Below are positions 25,695-39,500 of a stretch of DNA of 64,000 nucleotides, piece after piece. Source of the DNA: Paragonimus westermani. Taxonomy: Eukaryota > Platyhelminthes > Trematoda > Plagiorchiida > Troglotrematidae. Below the pieces are notes generated by a model. The model was not told where the DNA came from. It searched no databases and saw nothing but the letters and a program-made list of their open reading frames with translations. Position numbers and translations under genes: made by a program. Every line of letters begins with the position of its first letter. Positions within the stretch are counted from its first letter, which is position 1. The stretch covers positions 31,711 to 95,710 of the forward strand of contig QNGE01003031.1 in assembly GCA_008508345.1 (NCBI GenBank), given 5' to 3'.

Positions 25695-27284
25695 CGTTAC
25701 AACCAGCGCAAAAGTTTAAGAAAATCGGGTGGTATTGTCTGCGTTATTGTCTGACTGAAAATAGTCAACAAATGAGCCATGTGCTTTAAACTAGTCACGG
25801 GGGCGTCACCTTTCTTTATGCATGAGAGTGATAAGTAGGTTGGTTCATCTTTCCACACCCGCAAAAAGACGAATTGAGCGAATCAGGTTAACAAAGCTCT
25901 TTTGATATTCACAGAAAGCCATACACACTGTCCACACCTTCAGATCACCTTCGTTAGGATGATGTTAACAAGCTGCTGCAGTCAGTAGTAGTGGGCAAAT
26001 TATTGTGATATTGGGTGCAACCGATGATCAGGTTGACAGTTGTATACAGGGTAACATGATTAGCCACGGAAGAGATGAATGCCTGCAAACACACCTGTCA
26101 CAGTATCTTTGTCTTGCACCCGGCGGTTTGTAGAACAATTCAACCGGATCAGGCGACTATCAACTATTGGCATCCAATATGTAGTTCATTTCTCACTAAA
26201 AACTTACATAACAGATAATTACGTATGAACAACCTTGGTTGGTTTTATTGTATTGAAATACAAGATGGAGTAGCTATAGCGTCCCCGCTAGGCCCGTTAC
26301 TGGCAGACGTATCTATGGCCATAGTGAGTTAATCATTTACGGCCCGCAATTTCCGAATTTCCGTTCTACAGATGCTACGTGAATGACAATCGGTGTGATC
26401 AAACACTCCACTGATGCGCAAGGTCCAAATATCCGTTCACACGAAAAAGACGTGGATTGGGTAGTGCACTAACTTCCTAAGCCTCGTTCCACTAAAGCAA
26501 AGGCGAAATGTGATTGGGTAACCGGTAGAACAAGGAGGTTATGCACGACAGACACCACAGACAACGAATTGTAACGAAATCGAGAGATGTTGAGCCAGAA
26601 TGGATATCCAGACAGATTTATAGAAAAGAATATGAAATGTGAAGATGCTCAGTCAGCGACAGAAACGGCACTGAAAAAGTCCATTTCTATCAGCCTGACA
26701 TTTAAAAAAGATGCATCTAGTGAACTGATCAGTCGCAGGCTGACAAATGCATTGATCAAGACCTACAGTGCTGCACGAATGATCACCTCAGTTAAGAGCC
26801 AACCTGTATGAATGTCATATCTCGCCTGCTGTTGCCAAACCGGTAACGTCGGGGAAACAATTCGGCGGCTAGTAGACAAGATCAGTGAGCACCTCCCTAA
26901 GTGGCTACGTAATGGCATGACGAAACCAATCTCAAGTGCTATCGGGTCGCATCGGATCGACACGGACCATCAAATCAAAATTATTTAGAGTCCCACGTCC
27001 AGTTCCGAATTGTCAAGGCGAGACTGTTATCGATGGCCGAGGCAATCGCCATCAAACTGTACGACCCCCAACTGTGCGTTCAAAAGAAATTCACACAGGA
27101 CCTGCACCTCCCGTGTCCAGCCATGTATGAAGCGTCTGAAACTCAGTTGTCCATTAACTCGACTAACACGCTACCACACATCGGTCACATGACTCACGCG
27201 AACACAGCCCACAAACAAATCCACCACCACCCGGCAGATAGTCACGCACACTTCCAATGTCTATTATTACCATTGCGATGAAGT
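25695..27284. repeat. 1.59-kb direct duplication, copy 2
   Basis: Second copy of the block at 24105-25693. It continues without a break into unique sequence at 27285, whereas copy 1 continues without a break into unique sequence on its left. That is what two overlapping contigs would show. Confidence 0.95.
26050..27126 (+). pseudogene. Penelope-like element fragment (RT and GIY-YIG), copy 2
   Basis: It has the same order as copy 1: palm segment with SPLGPLLADV (about 26253-26320), YVND, thumb, GIY-YIG remnant (about 26816-26961) and C-terminal segment (27033-27121). Here the thumb is open as a 74-codon frame (26587-26811) that includes SQNGYPDRFIEKN and SISLTFKKDASSELISRRL. Both are diagnostic of Penelope-like polymerases just before the endonuclease. 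The GIY-YIG core is in another frame from the thumb, and the GIY/YIG tyrosines are not intact. Seen: motifs and order. Known: this domain order is specific to Penelope-like elements. Inferred: an old, dead insertion. Confidence 0.8.
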
Positions 27285-30200
27285 CATAACTGTATCCTTA
27301 ACCGCCGGTTTCCTGTTTCTTCTGTGTGTAATCGAACAGATAGCACATTGTAGAGCTTGTGTTACGTTTGGTCATCTTACCCCCACTCCTTAGTTTGATA
27401 GGTCTGTCCCATATCAACCACATGCGCACGTTCGTATGTACAATGAATAGAGGTCGCCTACAGTTGTTACGCAAGAAAGTGGACATGGTAGATGGGAAAA
27501 AGACAAACCATACTAAACCAGGGACTTCTGAGACAGAAATTAAACATCGCCAGATGATATTATTACTGATTTATCATAAGTCGGGTTCAAACGTTTTTCA
27601 ACTAACTCTATAAACGGTATGTGTTTTCTGGTCACTTTTCTCCCCGGAAGCACGTGATAGGTTTTATGTTTGTTAGTACATATCGAATAAACGTACCCAA
27701 GTTGATTGGTACATGTATCCGTCTATATGAATTGTCCATGCAGGTCAACAGGCTGACGAGCTACGAACACGAAGCCAGTCGCGTGTCGCCTAAACAGTAT
27801 GACCTATAGACACGACCTGAGTGATTGTGTCTTCAACAGTTTTTGACGAAATTTACAGCCCCTGTGAGAGTGCATTGCCGAGTAGGCGTCTAGTAGACTG
27901 GGCCAAAGACCTTTCTGAAACAGTGCAAAAGTTTTGTGGACATGTTCATATGTAATAATTACCATTGGAACAGTACCAAATCGAAAACTGGAAAAACGGC
28001 GCGGTTTCAGTTCATACCGGATGAAATTTAAGAACCCATCTATCGTACTGTATTACCGCTCTGGAAATAACATCTCTCGACGATAACTGTTAATTTTGTC
28101 TCTTGTTTGATAAAATTGCCGACTGACCAATACAGGTTCCAACAGTAGCCGTGCCTACACCTTTTAATCCTCTGCTGGAAATGAAAGTTCAGTATTTCGA
28201 CGAAACCAATCAATTAGCGATATCACTTCTGTTCAATTCGGCTGTCGGGGTTGCTTGTGCTGACCAGACAGACACGGTCGATTAACACTGTTCAGTGAAT
28301 ACGCAGAGAACAAAAATGTGTTGGTTCAGATTTAGAATTCATACATCAGAATGCAACAAGTAGAAGGTCACTTTGGCAAATCATATTGAATATCCGCCAT
28401 GTGGAATTTCGCCAGATGATTTTAATCGTGTGATTCATCGTATTTTTGTTGCACTCTCAATATCTTCTGTACTCTATTTAATCTGTGCATTTGCTTTAGC
28501 AGTGTAGTAGCTGCTTGCATCAAAATTATTAAGAAAGGTTAATGACAGAGAGCTAAATGGTACGTAAATCCCAGGATTGCTAATACTCCGAAATCCAGTG
28601 CGACTCTACAGGAGATCACTGAAATACATAAATCCCTCCGTCAGCGTTCTGTATACATCGCTCTGACAAAATAAATTTTGCTCTACGCTAGACCTAGGAA
28701 ATTACCCTGAGGAAAATGTATTCGCAGTTTCATTCCCCGAATTGCTCCGGACCAGTATTATCAAGTAATTTATGAGACAAGTTCCCTACACCCGTTCCAT
28801 GTTGCATATGTGAGTTCAAACAAAGCAACAGAGACTTCGCCTTCGATTCGGGACATCTGCAATTATTGACTTAACTGACGCAGTTACAGCTGCGTGTCAA
28901 AGACTTTTTGGCTTAGAAAAATCAGTGACTTTGTTGAGCTTCAAAAAAAAACAGTGACTAGCCGACTGGTAAAGCACACTGTTATTCCTTATATTAAGCT
29001 GGTCATCCTCCAAAAATAAACACTTATTGTTACGTTGGTTAAAGTTTCTGCGTTCTAATAATCCGTATTCAGTCCTTGAATAGACTTGTGTAGCCCGACA
29101 GTATTCCACTTTTTATGCGTCCGTTCTGTTACACGACATTCAGTGATGAATAGTGTAACTCGGATTGTTTCGTTTCTTTTTCCATCTTTTGCTCAAAACA
29201 CTATGTGGATAACATTATTGTTTAACTTTACTCTTACTGTATGATGGTAATGGTGTATTCTTGGTCACCTATAGGTTAGATTCACTTGAAGTATACTAAA
29301 AAATAGTCTTGATATGATCCCAGTAGTAATGATGCACTTGCGTACACTGACGATTCTAACAATATGATATTCTTTCTGTTCAATACATCGTATTAATACC
29401 GGTCGGTTTTTTATAATATGAAATGTTCTTCCTGACAAATGGGAACGTTCCCATAGAAGTAGCACTTCTATCCTCCCTGCTAGACGTTTCCCGTCAGGCA
29501 GAGTATTTTAGAACCGAGATTAAGTATACACAACAGATAAACTGTGTACGCACATTCTCAGTAATTCCAGAGATATCGCCTATCTCATTAATTTAATTAA
29601 GGTTAATATAACGTCATCTGTCATTAACCATGTGCTGAACAATTCATTTTAAGTGAAAACTGGCTTGAAACGTCATTTCAGGAGACATGAATATAGGAAC
29701 ATTTTAATAGACAACCAGACATTGCACCATAGCGTAATTATTGCTGCAACTTACTTATGGTTGTTAACAGTACATTTTAAACTTGCATAATTTCAGCCCA
29801 AGTTCCATGATTACCTAAAGCCAAATGAAACTTAAAATACCACTTCCGATCTGAGAGCTCGGAAACTTGCATCACTAAACTGAAGCTACAATTCTGTCAT
29901 CGCAGAAACCCAATTCGTTATTGAAGTGTCTCATGATTTGTTTGGTTTGTTGCACATAATCTGTTTTTCGACCAATGCGAGTAAAAAAGACGGTCACTAC
30001 ATAGAACAAAACGCCACATCACTTGCACAGTCTGCACGTAGTTGACACCAAGTTCCATCGATTGAGTGATGCTTTCTGAATTTTGAACACCGAAGCACTA
30101 ATTGTGCAATATTTTTGTTCCTTCAGATTACTAGCAACAGTAGGCTGCTGCAATTCGCTGGGATCTCTATGGTAGAAATCGTACACCCAATACTTTGTGA

Positions 30201-33200
30201 GCCAAATACGTTAATTGTCAGGCCACTGCTATCATGGTAATGAACTCCGACTATACGTAAATTCACAGGGTGTTGCTCGTCATGTGTACAGTTGCGTTAA
30301 CAGATATTAATAGGCTGTTGGTTCTGACTATAGGAAACCATTAACTTCATCATTCTATTGGGAAGATGCAGCGAAATGTTGTAAACTTCAGGCAAAAATC
30401 CGCCAAGCTTTATGAAACCCAAAGTGCCAAAGTACAGTTTGCAGGACCGAAATCAAAATCACTTATAACTACCACGGACGGAACCTGAACTCAACCATTT
30501 TACTCCTGATTGGCCGGGATGAGAACAGCATCCCCGCAATGGGGCTCTCCACACACAGCACATAAATGTATCCAATGTAAGACGTATTAACGATCGATTT
30601 AGAGAAGTGGCTCACTCAATGCAAATACCCTATCAGAGGAACACAGAGACAAAAGTTTCTCCTGTCGAATAACGCAAACCATCTCCAGCTGGGCCTATAA
30701 CTCTATGTGCATACACAAATTTAGCGTATTCCGAGTGTACACAACCAGACCAATCTATAAACTGTGTTCCAGACATTTTTTCAACTAAACACTCGGGGGG
30801 CCAAAGTAATCAGTGTTTTGTTTTGTGGAGGTCACTTTCAGTATATACACGTTGTATTTTGGTATTGATATGATCGCCGAGCTTGGCATTTAGGTTGCAA
30901 ACGTTTCATAACCAAGCGAGTTGACATCATCAGTGCGTAAGTGTTTCAGCGTATAGTTTTGTATTTATCACTAAAAAATGACCTCAGCGATTTTACGCGT
31001 TTTCTTGGGAGGTTTTCGATTCACCTGTTTATTTCTACAGTTGATACACTCTTTTTTCTTATAGACTGAAAAAATTTGCTCGTGTGTGGCTAACTTCCAA
31101 ACCAGCTTGTACCGAACACAGTCCAGAATTCCTCGAGAACTACTTTATAAACAGGTGACGTCAGTGATCACCAACGAATTGGTAGATGGCATTTTCGACC
31201 TTGGTATGTATCATAAACACCACACAGAGAGAACAGGATCCACTACCAGTGATTTTGTACCAGACACATATCCACTGCACCGAAGCATCATTGTGACATT
31301 TGTTTGCATTCGATCCTGCTGTCTGCGTGATGCTAATATGGCCCATCAAGTTCAAAACAGCTTTCCACAGGTTCGTTGGTTTTCATATGGCCATCTTTCG
31401 CGAAAGCTTAACTTCCATCTATTCCGCTAGTAGAAGCAACGCTTATTAAAAATTTGACATTTTCAGGTTAGTGAACAGTTACAAACTTCATCAGTTTCAA
31501 CAAAACGTTCGGTAGTTGAGATAGTACTACTGTTTGTCAAGCCCAGAGCAGTCCACACCTGACGTGGACTTTGTTCCCAGTCATCAAGCTAAAGCGTCCA
31601 GGTAGTTTCCAACTCAATATCTTAACCTGGCAGCTCTGCCTTCGTGATCAATTAAGCACCAGGTCAGTCAATCATGATTGAGAACCATCAGTCGATTCTG
31701 ACAGCTCACAAATTTGATCTTCAGTTGATTAAAGTAACGCGTCAAAGTACTTACCACGGTTTTATTTCAGTTCTATTCTGTATAACCTTGAACCCAGCGC
31801 AGCATAAAAGTAAACAGGGATTAGCTCACTTGATAAATATTAGGTCAGTACGTGTGATGTGTCTCGGGAAGTGTAGTGCCCCTTAATAAGTGGCATCCGT
31901 TCTAACACACCACACTGAGGCAAACTAGTATTGGTGTCAATGATTTGTTGATTATGATCTAGTACCGTACAGTTTGAATGGAAGGGGAAGTAGTTTTAGA
32001 ATTACCCGGTCTTCAACTTACAAAACAAGTTGTTCGCAGAAATGTGTAAAGCCATGAAACAGAAAATTCCGTGTGAATGATTTTATCATTGAAACCATAA
32101 ACCATCGTTAAAACACAGGAATGATAAATGAATGGGAAAGCAGCTTTCTGATTCCAAATTTAGAACGAGGAACGAGAGTTGTGCACTCTGTTTCCTGTAT
32201 GCTGCTATCCATAAGAAATTCCGGGGACCTATAATCAGTATCCCGTCATTTTTGCAAGAGTGTCCCTTCTAAATATTTCTCATGATGAAAATTTCGCTCG
32301 TTTCGGGATACCCTTTGTGTGATGATATCTCACAGGTCTCCCACAAAGTCATTGTCGAGGTTACTTGCTAGTCGTCCGAGATATTGAACATTTTTTACAT
32401 AAACCTTTATAGAGAGTGAGGCATTAGCTACCTAAAAGGTGACGTTTTCACTGTTCAACACAGCAGTGAAAACAAAAGCAGATATGTCCCAGACATTCTG
32501 CATTCCATCCAGTATTACCGCAAAACATTTACGGACCTCAGAATTCCCTTCACTTGACCTCGTCTGGCTCATTCACGTGACCTTTTGTTACTAACTCCCT
32601 CTCACTGCTATTCTCACAGCTTGCATCCAAAATGCCAAATTCTCCGGTCGTTGATTTCCATCCACATCCTCACATACCCCTTGATATCTGCCAATCGCTG
32701 GCTTCCCAGTCCCTGTGAATACGGCCTTCTTATTGACCGCTGTTACATTGTCATCAACTAATCGATCTGGTCTAAGGCCGAGTATCCAGTCCTATATTAG
32801 ACCTATTTGATCACATTTTGTCGGTCCGCCTTTGCCCGTCGGTCGTCTCGATTTGTAATTGTCGTTCGCTTGGTCCCTCGACGACCTTTTGCGGTCAGTC
32901 ACTTTACTTTGTCCTGCGAACACAAACAAAATGAGGTTCATCCCTTATATTCGGTCATAATGTTTTGCATCAATAGCAACACGTCTTCAGCGACTTGATT
33001 TGGTTCTAATATTCGGCGTTGTTGGTTACACGTGCGTTGCTTAACGCCAGTCGGAAAAACGTACACTTACTAAATCTTTATTCTTCAGTTGTTACTCCTT
33101 CCCAAAACACCAAAGGACCACCATTAGGTTTTTGGGACATTCACTAGTTGTCCCCCCTTCGGGGATCGTTCAAGTAAACCTTCATAACTGAAAATACCGC

Positions 33201-33314
33201 ACTGTTCCTACCTGCGCGCCACTCGACGTTGTACTCTGTTCATTTTAGCCAAAGTAGTGTGTGTGCCCTAGCTCTTGATAATTTGGATAAGGTTTCTATA
33301 AACCTCCCACATAC
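27285..33314. other. No gene recognised in 6 kb
   Basis: The longest plus-strand frame is 31086-31430 (114 codons), unrecognised. A segment at 27565-27640 weakly resembles 7375-7435. The minus strand at about 32700-32590 reads like a short gag-type segment (ENLAFWMQAVRIAVRG), but it is too short to call. Confidence 0.4.
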
Positions 33315-33613
33315 TGTCGTATAACAGGTGGCTTCGCTTATGATTAGTATAGTGCGTATATTCAGGAACTAAAGAGCAGGTCTCAACGTCAGGAAGACGA
33401 AGAATTAGAAGTGACTGTTGAACAGTGTGTGTACGCACTATGGGGGACGTGTCACCAAGGCGAATGACAATGTACTCCTACCCAATGTGTGTGGATACAT
33501 TTCAGTCATACAAATAGGTGTACGCGTTCGTTGTCCAATGTTTTCACATAAACTGTACGGGATTTCATGCAACAAACAACTTCCCAGACCAAGCGTTTGT
33601 TATGGTTGCAACA
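33315..33613 (+). repeat. Candidate LTR, family C, left copy (TG...CA)
   Basis: About 299 bp, matching 36238-36534 in direct orientation at roughly three-quarters identity by eye. The match starts abruptly at TGTCGTATAACAGGTGGC and ends in ...CAACA, so both copies begin TGT and end ACA, as LTRs do. Interior shared blocks include GTGCGTATATT and CACCAAGGCGAATG. No clear primer-binding site follows. The strand is provisional because no coding sequence anchors it. Confidence 0.5.
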
Positions 33614-33964
33614 CTATGAACAGCTGGGGACCCATGATGGATCTTGGTGTGACGGCGCTTTTTGCAGAGAAACCATTTTGATAACAGTCCACTCACCTCG
33701 ACATTGAGCTTGCTTTCAGCCAGGGGATTCACCAACCACCTAATAAGAGGCACATAGTGTTTCCATAGCAAGATAAAGTGGTCAACTCTACAAAAGTTTT
33801 AGAAGGATCACGAAAGATACTGTAAACGGGCTGTCACACCCTGGCAGTTTTAGTCCAAACGTTTCAGGCAATCAGCAGATTTCTGAATGTCTCCTACGTA
33901 ATTCATGAGGAGTATTTGTGATGTATTCGAGGACAACCATTTTAGCTCCAGTGGGCCGACCCTG

Positions 33965-34034
<70 letters not shown>
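33965..34034. repeat. (TCA)n microsatellite
   Basis: About 23 uninterrupted trinucleotide units, a short distance upstream of the N gap; such repeats commonly cause assembly breaks. Confidence 0.97.
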
Positions 34035-34095
34035 AGACAGCAATACATCAGTGGTTCACACTAATGCTTATCTGTCACACAACCATGAAGAAAAA

Positions 34096-34805
34096 NNNNN
34101 NNNNNNNNNNNNNNNNNNNNNNNNNNNNNNNNNNNNNNNNNNNNNNNNNNNNNNNNNNNNNNNNNNNNNNNNNNNNNNNNNNNNNNNNNNNNNNNNNNNN
34201 NNNNNNNNNNNNNNNNNNNNNNNNNNNNNNNNNNNNNNNNNNNNNNNNNNNNNNNNNNNNNNNNNNNNNNNNNNNNNNNNNNNNNNNNNNNNNNNNNNNN
34301 NNNNNNNNNNNNNNNNNNNNNNNNNNNNNNNNNNNNNNNNNNNNNNNNNNNNNNNNNNNNNNNNNNNNNNNNNNNNNNNNNNNNNNNNNNNNNNNNNNNN
34401 NNNNNNNNNNNNNNNNNNNNNNNNNNNNNNNNNNNNNNNNNNNNNNNNNNNNNNNNNNNNNNNNNNNNNNNNNNNNNNNNNNNNNNNNNNNNNNNNNNNN
34501 NNNNNNNNNNNNNNNNNNNNNNNNNNNNNNNNNNNNNNNNNNNNNNNNNNNNNNNNNNNNNNNNNNNNNNNNNNNNNNNNNNNNNNNNNNNNNNNNNNNN
34601 NNNNNNNNNNNNNNNNNNNNNNNNNNNNNNNNNNNNNNNNNNNNNNNNNNNNNNNNNNNNNNNNNNNNNNNNNNNNNNNNNNNNNNNNNNNNNNNNNNNN
34701 NNNNNNNNNNNNNNNNNNNNNNNNNNNNNNNNNNNNNNNNNNNNNNNNNNNNNNNNNNNNNNNNNNNNNNNNNNNNNNNNNNNNNNNNNNNNNNNNNNNN
34801 NNNNN
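34096..34805. other. Assembly gap (710 N)
   Basis: Continuous unknown bases. Any apparent reading frame through it is meaningless. The gap lies between the two family-C repeats and probably hides part of whatever they flank. Confidence 1.
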
Positions 34806-34906
34806 TTAAGTCGATCGATCTACACTTTTTGGTTCGTGTAACTTCAGGGATGTACTGATCAAGTATGTGAGCATACTGTCAGCACTTCAGTACTGCACTT
34901 CATCTC

Positions 34907-35317
34907 ATGTTAGGGTTTAAGATGAACTGGCTGTCTACACCGGCGCCAGCGAAGGTGTGCGTCAGCGCTGCAACTTTTCCTTTTGTCATACAGGAAGCCG
35001 GGAGGGACACCCTACCTGATGGAAAACTTATTGAATATGGTTACTCGCACGACAAGCTGTGCTTGATTGACAATTTTCAAACAGCATCGGAATACTTCAC
35101 GCTGTCAGGAGGTGCATCTCCCAACGAGACAACCAGGAAGCATCACGCCATGTCGATCGACCGGCTCAATTCGGATGGTGTGTTTTTAGGTGATAATATG
35201 ATTTCACTCAGCCAATCCGAGTGTGGTCGTGCGGTCGAACGCCAGTACTCTATCTGGACAGTTTTCTCGCGTTGTTTTCTGATGTCTCCTGTAACGCGAG
35301 TCGTTCTGACGCGTTGA
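34907..35317 (+). CDS. Unrecognised 136-codon reading frame, possible retroelement pol tail
   Basis: This is the longest real frame in the window without N. It lies between the two candidate family-C LTRs, directly after the gap, and may extend upstream into it. Around residues 83-88 it contains MSIDRL. This recalls the VSIDRLKPA string near the C terminus of many gypsy polyproteins, and the distance to the right-hand repeat would fit a pol tail. A six-residue resemblance is weak evidence, so the function is unassigned. It could equally be a chance frame. Confidence 0.25.
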   Translation: MLGFKMNWLSTPAPAKVCVSAATFPFVIQEAGRDTLPDGKLIEYGYSHDKLCLIDNFQTASEYFTLSGGASPNETTRKHHAMSIDRLNSDGVFLGDNMISLSQSECGRAVERQYSIWTVFSRCFLMSPVTRVVLTR

Positions 35318-36237
35318 CTGCGACATATGATCGTCTCATTTGATTTGCTGCACGTCTTGTCGGTCATGTGTGGCAATCCATTCCTATACATTTAAATCAT
35401 CTGTGATTTACTTTCCACCTATTCTTTCAATAGGCGGCTTTGTTACACCCCTTGTCTTTCTCGGTTTTCTGTCCAACAGGTGAACGCGTAACCCACGCGA
35501 TGGTTTAATACGATAGTTCATGCGTGTCCTGACGGCAGAAACATCGGCCAACGATTGACTATGTAGAGCGTGATTACTTCATTATTCATTAGTGCCGAAA
35601 AATCCACTCCCCGGATAACGAAAATGCACAGTTCAAAGTTGAAAGTGACTTCAAAAATAACCGACACCACATTTCTTACATTTCGGTTCAACGCCAGTTA
35701 CATAGGAGAAAGTAGTTCGCAACTTCTTACATGAAAAGTACACTTAATCAATACTGTGTTCCTCTTCGTTTTCGCAGACAATATCGTATCCAAAAAGGTT
35801 AGTAATTGAGTGTGTTTAGCAGACATCGAAATTTATCTGATCAGCAATCAACCAATTCCAGCAGTGTGTGTGGTGCGTGAGATGACATCATGAATGTCTG
35901 GGGCAATCATCTTGATGGCCTTCTCAACTGGCTCTCTACCACTGATTGAGTGAACGTGATTGGCTTGCCACAAAGCGCCACCTGCTCTCACCCCAGAGTT
36001 AGCAGAAATGCAGGGTTATTGAATTGTTGTGAAAAAGAAAGGCAGCAGGTGAAGGTGAGTTGCCAGAAGAAATTCTGAAGCATGATGGTACAGTTTTGGA
36101 ACGGTGCTGAATTTCACTACCGTTGAAGTTGAACACTTAATGATCACCGGCTGAATATTTGACGTTTCAGCGCCCCAAAACACCTGCGTGATTCAACAGT
36201 GTGTACGTTTTGTTTGAAGACGATCATACACACACAA
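35318..36237. other. No gene seen; interior of the candidate family-C element
   Basis: There is no open frame of note and no polypurine tract directly before the right repeat (the flank is CATACACACACAA). If this is LTR-element interior it is heavily decayed. Confidence 0.35.
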
Positions 36238-36534
36238 TGTCGTATAACAGGTGGCTCCGTTTATGAGTAGTATGGTGCGTATATTGAGGAACTAAAGGAC
36301 AAGTCTCGATGCCAGGAAGACGCGGGAGCAGAAACGACTACTGGAATAGTGTGTATGCACTATGGGGAAAGTGCCACCAAGGCGAATGGCAATGTATTGC
36401 TGCCCATACTAGTATATACAGGTCAGCCGTGCAGATGAGTGTAGGCGTTCACTGTCCTATGTTCTCACATAACTTGCATAGAATTCCGTGCAATGATCAA
36501 CTTCGCAGATCAAGTGTCTTCTATAGCCACAACA
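36238..36534 (+). repeat. Candidate LTR, family C, right copy (TG...CA)
   Basis: Direct-orientation partner of 33315-33613, 297 bp, beginning TGTCGTATAACAGGTGGC and ending CCACAACA. The flanks of the pair show no obvious target-site duplication. The frame at 36309-36566 lies mostly within the repeat and is not a gene. Confidence 0.5.
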
Positions 36535-39500
36535 GCACTTGTGATCTCGCTGTCCCCTCTCGATGAGAATCACTTATTACCTGTATACAAGGCATAAAAA
36601 ACGAATCTTTTTCATCCCCTCTAGCTAAGTTCCTTCTTCCCTATGATCGTTTAGCAACACAATAGGTTGGACTTTAACAAGGATGAGCTATCAGTCCTAT
36701 TGAACATGTTGATGAAACCAGTAATACCTCACCATCAACCAATGCGTAATAGCGGCCTATATATTTTTCTGTTAATTTGATCTGAGGCCTGCATTTCACG
36801 TGGCAGGCCTAGAGTCAATGACCTCATGTAAGGATTGATTGGTGGGTCTACTTTATCAGTTCCACAGTGTATACTAAACATACATCATCAATCCCATAAT
36901 GAGCATCACTCATCGCGTCAAGGGGGCAAACTAACGAAGTTGCAAAGTTTTATCGATCAGCTCTAGCACAGGTAGCACAAATTATCGTTATATTTATCAT
37001 GCATCTGTTTTTACCTTTTACAGTTATTTTTAGTTCACTTTTATTTTCCAGCATAATACTTCGTGTTTTACACACTTTTGTTAAAGTTTAGCTGCGTAAG
37101 TTGAGAAGGGTGCCAGAATCATTTTAGATATTTCACGCAAATGTAGCCAGGTCCTGATGATCTTTCTCAAACGGATTTCACACGATCGATTTTGTTCAAA
37201 CTTGTTCCATCTCAGCAAACAGAAAAATAATTTTAACGCGATTTGAACAGACAAGCACCTAGTTACAAGCGCAGGTACTTATCTGCCAGGAAAATACTGT
37301 GCTTCTAAAACGAACATGGTATTTCAGTTTCATATTCTCATCCCACATATATAAAATACAGCCTACAGGCAGACATACTACCGGTACTTTTTTCAGGTCC
37401 AGGCACTTTACCAGACTAAATGAATGTCTGATCACATTTGTTCCAATTAATTCACATGTTTCGCAAACATCCTGTTACAGTTTCAGCCTCTTTACTTGAG
37501 TTGTCTGCAGACTGATGTGAACACGGTGCAGACGATGCATTATGATGACAAAACCGGGTGGTATACAAAATAGTGAATGCACTTTTGAATACCTTCAGTG
37601 TAAAGTACTAACTGATCGTTTTTTATTTTTCTAGTGCCACGTGCAGTTTACTTCCAGCATAGAGATTATTAAACAATTTAGATATCGATGTCTCTCAGGT
37701 ATCTGTTCACCACTACGTAGTATTCATATTATCAGAAAGAGACCGGATTTTGACCCAAACTGACAGCTTGTACAACTTGATGACCTATTGAGCTAAACGT
37801 GACGGCATTCCGGTTACAACAGTAGCCATTCTAACCGGACACGATAGCAGCTGGAAATCTGAAAAATCACATTAACTCAATCCTCCAGGTTGGAGTTAGT
37901 AAAGTGGCACTGGTGGTAGCCCACTACCCCTAGCCTATTGGCCCTCTGTACACACTATTGCAAGAGATGCTTTGATCGAGAGGTCTAATTGTTCTCCTAA
38001 CTGATTCTGCGCAGTTGGTCAGCCGTCAGGTAACGGGAAATTCTCGCAATATTACCAATCCAATATTATGTCGGTTGTTTTATAAGCTAAACTGGAACGC
38101 CCTGTCTGCGGGAACGTGCAAGCTGTATAAGCTATCTACTAGATGTATATATATATATATATCTGGTATAGAGCATCATACATTAGGCGTACTTCAAGAC
38201 GATTGTCTGATAGGGAACGTGAATCTCATCCTGCGTGGTTGAACAGCAGTATGATTAAAATGGTTCCATGCGCGGTTGTTACACATTTGACCGACTCTAA
38301 TCAGTCTGTCAGTGAGAAAGACACTTTTCAGTGTTTGCCAAGTGTCAAGGATTCAATTAAAACCAGTGACATGCCGAAAGTGGACCAACGCCCAGGACAG
38401 TAACATTCGACTGCCTTCAGAAGATGTTCGTGCGGACACTTAATCTCCATTGGCCCACAACCGCTCAAGTCCGCAAACACGCAGTACATAACCCCTATTG
38501 ACTATTTTTCTGATCCACCCCAGTTACTGTTTTCATATTTATCATGCCATAATTAGACTGATGATCAAACATAGAAAACAATTCTTGTTCGCTACTTTTC
38601 GTTTACAAGTCCGAACCTTTTTCTGTTCACTCCAACTCATCCATATCTCAGGTCAGACGCAGCTAACATTAGTGTCGCTGTTCCATTCCTCTATATCTGG
38701 TTTCCGGCTCGTGTTCAGAAGCGCCCTCCAAGATCTCCTCCTGAAGCCGTGGAGTCGGCCGGCCGTTCTCGCTTGGACGCTGGAATCATTGAACAGTGAA
38801 ATGGGGTGCACTCGGGTAACCAGTATCAGCGACAATAGTCAGCGGTGACAAGTGACCTTGGTCACAGTCTGTCCAAAACCGATCTTGCAGTTCTATTGAC
38901 TCCACATCGGCCTCACCCTGTTGAAGTGCAGCATGTGTGGCACTCAGCACACTGGTCAAAGTCACATTGGAAAACTAAGTTCCTGTTACCACCAGACCAC
39001 GTATGGTCTGCCTGACTAGTTCTAGTATAATAAACAGCAGACAGAACCACCTCAAATCCTTTCATTATGTCTGACTATTCCCCTACAGAGTGCAACGACA
39101 ATTGCACTACAGATGCTGTTTACTCGGATTTAGGCACCTTTCTGTGATCGCAAGCAGTTAGGACAGTCGAACCTAGTCTAGCTGGGAAGATAGACCAGTA
39201 TCCCGACGCTCAGACAATACGACTCACAGGATTCGTGTTAGATGTACAAATTAGAAGTGTAAGGACCCTTATGCACTTTTGAATTTGTGTTAGACGGTTC
39301 TGGAAGAAAGGCAAATCGGGGGATTGTTTCAGTTTTAGGAGGTTAACACTAGAAAGACTGTAAAGCAGAATGTTAGAAGATAACCGACGAAATAGCAATC
39401 TAACCATTATCCATCATAAATTCGTTGGCATCAACACTAAAATCTTAAGAATATTTTTAATCTAACGCATTGATTTTGACGAACGGGTTATCCGAATACT

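Noticed and set aside
32590..32760. Minus-strand string suggesting a gag capsid helix
   Set aside because: Very short, no flanking gag motifs or LTR, no second copy found in the window.
34051..34858. Two very long plus-strand frames of 252 and 264 codons
   Set aside because: They consist almost entirely of the N gap; only a few real codons flank it.
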